Of a stretch of DNA of 64,000 bases, positions 56,893 through 64,000 are shown piece after piece (within the stretch, counting starts at the first letter, position 1; the number at the start of each line of letters is the position of its first letter). The notes under the pieces are model-generated. The model made no database searches. It was not told the DNA's origin and saw only the letters and a list, made by a program, of their open reading frames with translations. Source of the stretch: Notamacropus eugenii (Eukaryota > Chordata > Mammalia > Diprotodontia > Macropodidae); the NCBI RefSeq assembly GCF_028372415.1, contig NC_092874.1, positions 114,534,744 through 114,598,743 of the forward strand. Reading direction: 5' to 3'. Both the position numbers and the translations under genes were made by a program.

Positions 56893-59363
56893 CTGCAAAA
56901 CACCAGGGTGGAAGAAATTAAGGGGAAAGTGAGAACATTTTCTCTCTGAACTATCCAGTCCAAGTTATAACCTATTTTGAATGTCCCACCCATCATCCCC
57001 AGACCAACCCACTATTGCTCCCTCCTTTCACAAAAGTTATCTGAATTTCTGTTTCCAAAGTCCATTCCCTTTGATCTTCAGTTACCAGTTTCTGGAAGAA
57101 AACCAGAGTTCTAAGAAGGAAGGCCCCAGTCCAATTTCACTCAACCTTCTTCTATGGTAGCACGAAGAAGTCTTTTTGGGGACTTTCTCCAATGGGACAC
57201 CAGAATAGGAAAAATTCCTAAGTTTTGTCCCCTGTGGTAAAACCCTAGGCTCAAAATGGTCCATTGAAAAAAGTGTCATTACAGAGTTTGAGTTTGATTG
57301 TGTCTGAGGGTCATTCAGTTCTCCTCTGTTCTCTAACTGGAGTGTAGCGCTAACCCTAGTCAAGGTGTGCCCACTGGTCACATGGGTGATGGGGTTCACA
57401 AGACATGTGGGTGACTGAAGGGAAATCACTCTTCACTGCTAAAGAAACATCAAGCACATTTCCTACTGACAGTGGAGGCATCTTAAGTGAATGCATAGGA
57501 AAAAAAAAGCCCGTATTACTGGTCCTTCCCCAAGTGTAGATGCCAGCAAGGCTGAAAAACTACTTCCAAGTCTCTAACAAAGGATATTCAGGTTGGAAAA
57601 GGAACTATTTGTATCCATCCACATAAGAAGGAAAAGAACCAGGTTTTAGCTTCAGGGAATGTTCGCAAAAGCTTGAAAGAAGAGGCATTTAGGATACTCA
57701 AGATGAGAACAGAAGGCCTGGTCCACTGGGAGGGGGGAAATTTAAGATTTAAAAAAATAAAGAACAAGCAAAAACCCAATTTATTATATCCCAGTTTTGA
57801 ATTTCTGAGTAAACAGTTGGTTTACATTTTACTCAAAATGCCCTGTGCACTCACTCTAAAGTGCTAAAGGAATCCAGGAAAACAGCTCTGGAAACTGTAG
57901 GCAGGGATTCGTGAGCTGCTGAAACCACAGCTCACACCAACAGGTTCTTAGGAGGTGAACTTAGTAAATATTTATGTAAATTAAGTCACACTGACAGGCT
58001 CATCTGGCCAAGGCTCATGGGAACTGGAAACTAAAAATGATAAAAGCAGAAAGGTTTTTATTCTCATGGATAAGGGAGAACGTGGGGACAATTTGAGACT
58101 GTTGTCTCTCGTCAGTTTTGGGTAGAGAAAGGGTTGAGAGCCTGGAATTCTGAAAAGACAAGTTGAGGCTGTCCTTTCCACCTTGTCCAACAACCTACAG
58201 CAGCCGTGCTGGGGACAAGAAGTAAATCGCTGCTGAGGGAAAAATAGGAGAAGGTCCCAAGCCAGAAACAGTAGTTTTGCTCCTAGCTAAGAATTCTGGG
58301 GAAGATTAAAAATAAAACCAAACCATTATGTTTCAAGAGAAAGGTACCAAATTGTACCTTAGTGGTGCTGGAGTAAAGAAAACATCTTACTATACAAAAC
58401 ATCTTTAAACTAATGGCTGGTGATTATTTAGGCTATTTTAGTAAAGAATTACATTGTAAAAAATGAATAAAGGGTAGAAAATTCATGACTCTTAATAAGT
58501 TCCCGAAGGCTTGACTAGAGAAGTCCTGGTATCTAAATTCCAGGCAAAACATTAACAGTGTTGACCTTTTGACAAACGGTTCACTGCCACCTAATGGTAG
58601 CATCCTTAAATTTCACGTTCAGCCTTTTTTTTTTTTTTTTCAAGACAAGATTTAATCCCACCTTCACCCCCCACTTCCCAAAGCTGATCGAGTTCTAATT
58701 TGTCAACAAATTTCACATAAACCTTCACAAAATGTCCCCGGCATCCCACCCACAACAGGGATGAAGGAGGACAATCACAGTGCCTTTTTCTCTTCAAAGT
58801 CAGATAGGTCCAGCTGTGCTGACAAGGTAGGGATTTGACCTTACTGGGCAGCCCTTAAGTAAATCACTTTTCTCTGCTTTTGTTTTTAAACTGAAGTTTA
58901 ACTGGAGTCCTAGGCTACTCACCAGAAGGTCTCTGAAGATAGTGAAACTCTTCTGTCCTTGTGAGTGATGCAAAAAAAAATCTTGCCTTAGGAAACATCC
59001 TCTCCTGTCTCTTCTCTCAGTTTTTTCTTAATAGTTTTCAGCCTCATAGGAGAACACATGACTTAAGTCACCCCCAAATGGAAACAGGCCAAATGAAATG
59101 AAAATGAGTTGACTCCTTTTTGGTGTGACCAGGAAAAAGTCATTCAACATTTATTCAGTTCCTACTTCATACAAGATATTTGCCTTGAAAAACTCCCATT
59201 AAATAGGAATTTAATTCCTGGATCCTTAGATGAAAAGGCTAGTGGGCATATCATTGAGCTACCTAGGAATTCAAGCAAATGCAATACGTTGGAAAATCCC
59301 TTTCCTCCATCGAGGAGAGAAGCAAGGGTGCAGAGATCTTATCTGCTCTGCTGTCTGTCCTAC
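56893..59363 (-). other. STRA8: STRA8 intron with few repeats
   Basis: About 2.5 kb separating the last two STRA8 exons. Mostly unique-looking sequence. The only notable object is the poly(A)-tailed segment at 58,621-58,840. Confidence 0.7.
58621..58840 (-). pseudogene. Possible poly(A)-tailed retrocopy of unknown origin
   Basis: Read on the minus strand, an ATTAAA hexamer at about 58,650 is followed within roughly 20 bases by a run of 16 or more A (the T-run at 58,626-58,641 on the plus strand). That is the 3' end of a retroposed transcript. I do not recognise the parent, and the 5' limit and target duplication are not clear. Confidence 0.25.
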
Positions 59364-59475
59364 CTGTGGCAACTGTGTGTTAGCACAGAAAAGGCCCTTA
59401 AAGAAACTGATGATCTGCACATAGAGATGGTTGTTTTCCTCTGGATTTTCTGAGCTGCAACCTGCGAACACTGAA
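59364..59475 (-). CDS. STRA8: STRA8 penultimate coding exon in window
   Basis: 112 bases, minus strand. One base completes a Ser codon and 37 codons follow: SVFAGCSSENPEENNHLYVQ, IISFFKGLFC, ANTQLPQ. This matches human ENPEEKFQLYMQIINFFKGL and SCANTQ. Acceptor TTCTATTGTCAG, donor GTAGGA. The exon ends in phase 0, consistent with the last exon. Confidence 0.92.
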
Positions 59476-59479
59476 CTGA

Positions 59480-60340
59480 CAATAGAAATAAAAAGAATAT
59501 TTAACTCCTATGTTTTGGGTTTCTTTTTAACTTTTCCCTGGGTACACTTGAATATTTCTACTGAACCCTTGGTGGAATTCCCACGCACAAAGACTCCAGC
59601 TAAAGAAAGCCACAGTACATAGCACATACTCTGTAACCCACTCCTGGCAAAGCTCTATTGTGTCTGCTTGGTCCCTCCCTTTTAATCTCTCATGATATTA
59701 ATCACTGAACATCATGATATTCCAGACCTTAGTTTGAGTTGTTTAGTACACATCACAAATGATGAGGACAGGAATAAACTCTCCTTATGGTGGGGTTAGT
59801 CTCTTAGCCTCTTGGTGCCCCAGGCAACCTTCAAAGACTCCAAGGGTCAAGTTGCCAATCTGCTTCAGCAGGATTGAGTTTACCTAGTAGGAGCTGCCCA
59901 CATCCATGAAATCACAAGTCTAGATTAAAAAACAATCTTCATGGTCAAATTTGGGATTCTGGGTCATAATCTCTAGACAGAAGAAAGGGATAAAATTCTT
60001 AGTTGCAGCATCTCCTACCCTCGTCCCACAAAGCAGTAACATAGAACATTGGCTCCATTCTCCAACGAAGGTCATTTCACAGAACCAACACCGTCTAATG
60101 ACAAGTTTATTTCAGTAAGGAGGTAACAACGTTAGCAATAAATGCAGGCCATCTCTCAGCAAGGCTGTTCTTGGACTATGGTAATATTGACTCCAGCATT
60201 TTCTTTCTTTTTTTGTTTTTTTTTAATTTCTTTTTATTCTTATTAACTTGATAAACATAAAGCAATTTAGACTAACACAAAAAGCAACCTCTGCCTTGCA
60301 AACAGCAGAGAAAGCCTTGTGTAGTCTTACCAGCAACTTA
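59480..60340. other. STRA8: STRA8 intron, no recognised feature
   Basis: Unique-looking AT-rich intronic sequence with short T- and A-rich runs near 60,200-60,240. Confidence 0.4.
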
Positions 60341-60598
60341 ATAAATATTCTATCTATCCATTTATCAATCAACCTACTTATCTGTCTATTCATCTATCAT
60401 CTATCTGTCCATCTGTCATTTATCTACCTATTTAGCTCTCTACTACTTAGCACAGTGCCTAGCACATATTACTCATTTCTTTCATAAGTATTCTGTCTAT
60501 CTATCCATCCATTTATCCATCCATCCATCCATCCATCCATCCATCCATTTATCCATCCATCCATCCATCCATCCATCCATCCATCCATCCATCCATCC

Positions 60599-60660
<62 letters not shown>

Positions 60661-60662
60661 AT
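60340..60662. repeat. (CCAT)n-(CTAT)n tetranucleotide array
   Basis: Imperfect start at 60,340, pure CCAT units about 60,506-60,600, then pure CTAT units to 60,660. A short segment with CTTAGCACAGTGCCTA occurs both within it (60,445) and just after it (60,665). Confidence 0.95.
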
Positions 60663-61345
60663 CTACTTAGCACAGTGCCTAACACATTAAGTATGTAATC
60701 AAGTCTCTCTCTGTCTCTCTCATCTTCTCTACATCTCAGTCCTTTACTTATTTCTTATGCTTTGCTACAAACTAAACAGTAGCTGATACTCATAGATGGC
60801 TTGACTCCAGAGGAGGGAGGGTCACCAGATTGAGAAGAATGATGGAAAAATAAAGAGGCAGACATTAAAAGCAGCAGATTTAGGTTGTTTGAGGAGGATC
60901 TTCCTAATTAGGGCTACCTGAAAATACCTCGTGTGGTGGTGAGTTCCCTGTGTGGTGGGATGACTTCTTGTCAGGCCTATGCAGAGATGATTCACACTTC
61001 AGATAATGGTTGAACTAGATGAGGACTAGGTACCTTTTAATCCTGAGAGTTCTAGGATTTTAGAAGTGTGCCTTATACTTGAATTCTACCCATGATGGCC
61101 AGTTTGGTTTTGACCCACTTTATGTCCAAGCTGGGGATGTGGGGGGTGGGGTAGGATGGGGGTAAGATCCACAGTGGTCTCAAGGCAAAGGATAAAGGAG
61201 TGTGTGATTTTAACACTAGCCCAGACCTGCCACTGAACCCATGCTGGTTGATCCTGGAGTCACATTCTACACTACAGGTCACTAAAGAGAAGAAGCAGTG
61301 ACACGAGGCACTCTGCAACACATGCCTTTGCACAGCAGAATGTTT

Positions 61346-61597
61346 GGTTGTTGTCTAGTTGTTTCAGTTCTTTGACACTTGGTGATCCTATCTGAGCTCT
61401 TCTTGGCAAAGGTACTTGGAGTGGTTTTCCATTTCCTTCTCTGAGTCATTTTAAAGATGAGGAAACTGAAGCAAACAGGGTCAGGTGACTTGCGTAGGGT
61501 CCCACAGTTCTTAAGTGTCTGAGGCTGGATTTGAATTCAGGTTCTCCTGATTCCAGGGCTGGCACTCTATCCACTATGCCACCTAGTTGTCCAGTTA
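61346..61597 (-). repeat. Marsupial tRNA-derived SINE, reverse
   Basis: TTGTCTAGTTGTTTCAGTTC, AAGATGAGGAAACTGAAGCA, CACTCTATCCACTATGCCAC. Confidence 0.87.
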
Positions 61598-61667
61598 GCT
61601 TGTACGCACAAGACAAAAGGCTCTCCTTGGGTTATCTTCCTCAGGTCCAGTAAGTGTCTGCCTAGGT

Positions 61668-61914
61668 AACAAGGTGATACAATAGATAGAGTGATGGATT
61701 CAGAGAGGGAAAGTCCCAGATCCAAATCCTGTCTTTGACACTTACTAATTCTGCGACCCTGGCTAAGCCACTTAACCTGCTTCAGTTTCCTCCTCTGTAA
61801 AATGGGGATAATGATTACACCTGCTGGATAGAGTTGTTGTAAGGATTAAAGGAGACAACATATGTAACATACTCTGCAAACGTTAAAGCGCCATGTAAAT
61901 GCTAGCTATTATTG
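61668..61914 (+). repeat. CORE-SINE abutting STRA8 splice donor
   Basis: AAGGTGATACAATAGATAGA, CTGCGACCCTGGCTAAGCCA, TTTCCTCCTCTGTAAAATGG and the tail GCTAGCTATTATT. The tail ends within a few bases of the minus-strand donor of the STRA8 exon at 61,921. Confidence 0.85.
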
Positions 61915-61920
61915 TCTTAC

Positions 61921-61970
61921 CTGGGGCTGGAGACACCTGCGGCCACATCAAACGCATCTTCAAACAGGAT
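61921..61970 (-). CDS. STRA8: STRA8 coding exon ILFEDAFDVA
   Basis: 50 bases, minus strand: ILFEDAFDVAAGVSSP plus AG. It matches human EEILFEDAFDVASFLD. It ends with two bases, which the next exon's first T completes as Ser, so phases agree. The Ser-rich linker before ENPEE is a few residues shorter than in human. The donor GTAAGA is followed at once by the tail of a plus-strand SINE. Earlier STRA8 exons (bHLH-like and HMG-like regions) were not found and presumably lie beyond the window. Confidence 0.9.
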
Positions 61971-62259
61971 CTGTGAAGGGTTCACATTTTCTTATGTCAG
62001 AAGCAATAATCCATTTCTGGGTTATTAAGTCAATAACCCAGGAATCCCAATATGCTTGGGATTTCTGCAGTAAAACTTCTGGTAACAAGATTTAACCTGG
62101 AAACTAGTCACATTCATGTGGGGTCCACGCTATAAGGTCAGGGGGCAGAAGGGTAACAGTAGAAGCATGACTGCTGCCTAAGTTATTCATTCCCTTTAGC
62201 CCCACAATGACCCTAAATGCTGGGCATTTAGCCCAAGGAGGTCAAAGGTGGAAAGGATC

Positions 62260-62520
62260 TATAGGGATCCAAAATATTCACATTAACACTTTTTGTGCTA
62301 CCGATAACATGGGGAACAAAAAGTGACTGCTCAGCAATTGGGGAATGAATGAACACACTGTGTAGTGTTTGAGTGGAATGACATGTTCTTATAGAGTAAG
62401 AAACCGTGAATATAAAGAGTCCAGAGAAACTTAGGAAGCCTTGGATGAACGGATGCAGGACTAAAGCACAACCAAGAGGAAACACATAAAAGCCACAATC
62501 ATGTTAAGGAAAATAACACT
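62260..62520 (+). mobile_element. L1/HAL1 3'-end fragment
   Basis: GCAATTGGGGAATGAATGAA and CAGAGAAACTTAGGAAGCCT, then GATGAACGGATGCAGGACTA: the sense-strand counterpart of 14,455-14,960. Confidence 0.6.
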
Positions 62521-62626
62521 TTTTAAAAACACCCTCTATGTACGTACTGACTAATGTTGACTCCAGAGGTCAGATGGTTTCTGTAGAAAGGAAGGGACTG
62601 TAAGTGCAGAATACCATACATGCTTT

Positions 62627-62884
62627 TGGTTGCTATTCAGTCATTTCAGTTGTGTCCAACTCTCCATTACCCCATTTGGGGCTTTCTTGTCAAAGACACT
62701 GGAGTAGTTTGCCATTTCTTTCTCCAGCTCATTGTATAGATGAGGAAACTGAGGCAAACTGGCTTAAGTGACTTGCCCAGAATCACACAGTTAGTAAGTG
62801 TTTGAGGCTGGTTTTGAACACAGGAAGATAAATCTTCCTGACTTCAGGCCTAGTACTCTATTCACTGGGCCACCTAGCTGTCCA
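62627..62884 (-). repeat. Marsupial tRNA-derived SINE, reverse
   Basis: GCTATTCAGTCATTTCAGTT, TATAGATGAGGAAACTGAGG, CAGTTAGTAAGTGTTTGAGG, GGGCCACCTAGCTGTCC. Confidence 0.88.
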
Positions 62885-62889
62885 CATGC

Positions 62890-64000
62890 TTTTAGATATA
62901 AGCCATGGCTTGTTTTGCTTTTTTTTGTTGCTTAACTACTTTTAAAGACAGGATCTATGGGACAAGAATACTGGGAAATGACACCATTTTGAAAAAAGAA
63001 ATCAATTAAGAAAATCCAAAAAGAGAACTGATTCCTTTCCTAACCCTGTTTGGTTAATAATGTGCTGCCTGCCATCAGGATTCTCCCTGATTCTGAGGTC
63101 TTATCAAAAGGTCCTGGACTGGGCATCTTGGAACATGCCCACCATCCTGGTTCTGCCATTGCAATAGCCAACTTCTTTAACCTTCCTACCCTGGATTGAG
63201 TCCTTAGAACATTTACCTCGAACACTGAGGATGGGGAGAACTAAAATAGGGATGAGAACTGAAAAGGGAGAGTGGACTCTGGGGAGCTGAGGTGGGTATG
63301 CTCACTTAGAGGGCAGGCAGATGCTGAGCACAAGGGGATAGATACGGAGGGCACTGGGTTCTGCTTTAAGGAAGGGGGAAAGACTGATTGGATGAGAAGG
63401 TTAAATATCTCAGCTCAGAAAGGTCTGTTATGAGACTGGGATACTGATCGAATCTGAATGTCAACAAAGTTCCAGTGTCAGACACTAACTAAGAGACTGG
63501 AATAGGCACACCTGTTCTTTAGTATATACGAAATACTTTTCCCAAGTAGTAGAAAAACAAGAAAATATGAAAGTACAAATATCCTTAGTAAAGATCTCAA
63601 ACACCAGTTTCTGTTTAACACTCCTATGAGTAATGTTGAACAAATTCAGGGGTCTTCACCGGTACCAGAGACCACCCAAGAAACTGGTAACATAAATCAA
63701 TATCTACCATAAAGAAGAGATTTTTGTTAATAACTTCCTCTACTTGCAACGTCATATTCCGACACATTCAGAGTTCGAATAAAGTTAATGGAACTTGGTT
63801 AGAATGAATGGCCTAGGATCTATCCATGCCTTTAAATAAGACAAATAGATAGATGATGGCATCCATGAAGCTAAATTTCGGTTGAACGGGACAAAAAACA
63901 TGCTTCAATTTTGAGCAAAGGGCTGTAGTAACAACAAAAAAGTGACTATCTTTTAAATTCTCAATTCGTAGCAATAGGCATCCCTGGAATGAAGAACATG
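62890..64000. other. STRA8: STRA8 upstream intron, nothing recognised
   Basis: No STRA8 exon was found here: the expected upstream exon ending Ser-Thr-Pro-Glu-Glu is not visible. No clear repeats. Confidence 0.4.

Noticed and set aside
58930-58950. Minus-strand CTTCAG...GTGAGT pattern suggesting a STRA8 microexon
   Set aside because: Would be 10 bases and would break the phase-0 junction between the two verified exons.
60506-60660. CRISPR-like regular tetranucleotide spacing
   Set aside because: Simple tandem repeats without spacers, in a vertebrate genome.
62890-64000. Upstream STRA8 exon
   Set aside because: No minus-strand segment with recognisable STRA8 residues and splice sites could be found in this last part.

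Overview
This window is vertebrate nuclear DNA and almost certainly marsupial. The evidence is the repeat set: many tRNA-derived CORE/MIR-type SINEs of the marsupial kind, a marsupial-type ORF1-only L1 relative (HAL1-like), an RTE-clade LINE together with short elements that share its 3' end, L2 and CR1/L3 debris, hAT-like palindromic elements and long microsatellites. The exact species cannot be read from the sequence.

Two host genes are present and they converge tail to tail. On the + strand, SLC23A4 (sodium-dependent nucleobase transporter SNBT1, of the nucleobase-ascorbate transporter or NAT family) runs from a proposed initiator exon at about 11.0 kb to its stop at 55,360. Eleven coding exons (19,784-55,360) join in one open frame with matching phases and good splice sites. 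With the proposed split start exon the product is 607 residues. The orthologue is a pseudogene in humans but a working uracil/hypoxanthine-type transporter in rat, so an uninterrupted copy here matters. Three positions that are near-invariant in the family are nevertheless changed: the TM1 Gln-His pair is His-His, the TM8 Asp is Tyr, and the Gly of the NAT signature is Ala. On the - strand, the last three coding exons of STRA8 (meiotic entry regulator) lie at 61,970-61,921, 59,475-59,364 and 56,892-56,821. They include the C-terminal LxCxE motif. The two stop codons are about 1.46 kb apart, with a 38-bp perfect CA/TG palindrome between them. A neighbouring SLC23A4-STRA8 pair fits, from memory, the mammalian block around human 7q33.

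Layout: 1-0.84 kb, L1/HAL1 5'-end fragments; 0.9-3.7 kb, SINE debris and a (GA)n run; 3.70-10.29 kb, a structurally complete fossil LTR element (two ~572-bp LTRs, 4-bp target duplication, primer-binding-like and polypurine sites) with no recognisable retroviral protein; 10.3-11.0 kb, proposed SLC23A4 promoter and first exon; 11.0-19.8 kb, intron 1; 19.8-55.8 kb, the rest of SLC23A4. The 18.3-kb intron 3 holds the HAL1-like insertion (28.15-30.83 kb), the RTE LINE (35.74-38.68 kb) and a (CCTTT)n tract. 55.9-56.8 kb is intergenic, and 56.8-64 kb is the 3' part of STRA8 with its introns.

No bacterial-type system, CRISPR array, rRNA or functional tRNA was seen. The point most worth following up is the combination of an intact SLC23A4 frame with replaced hallmark residues.
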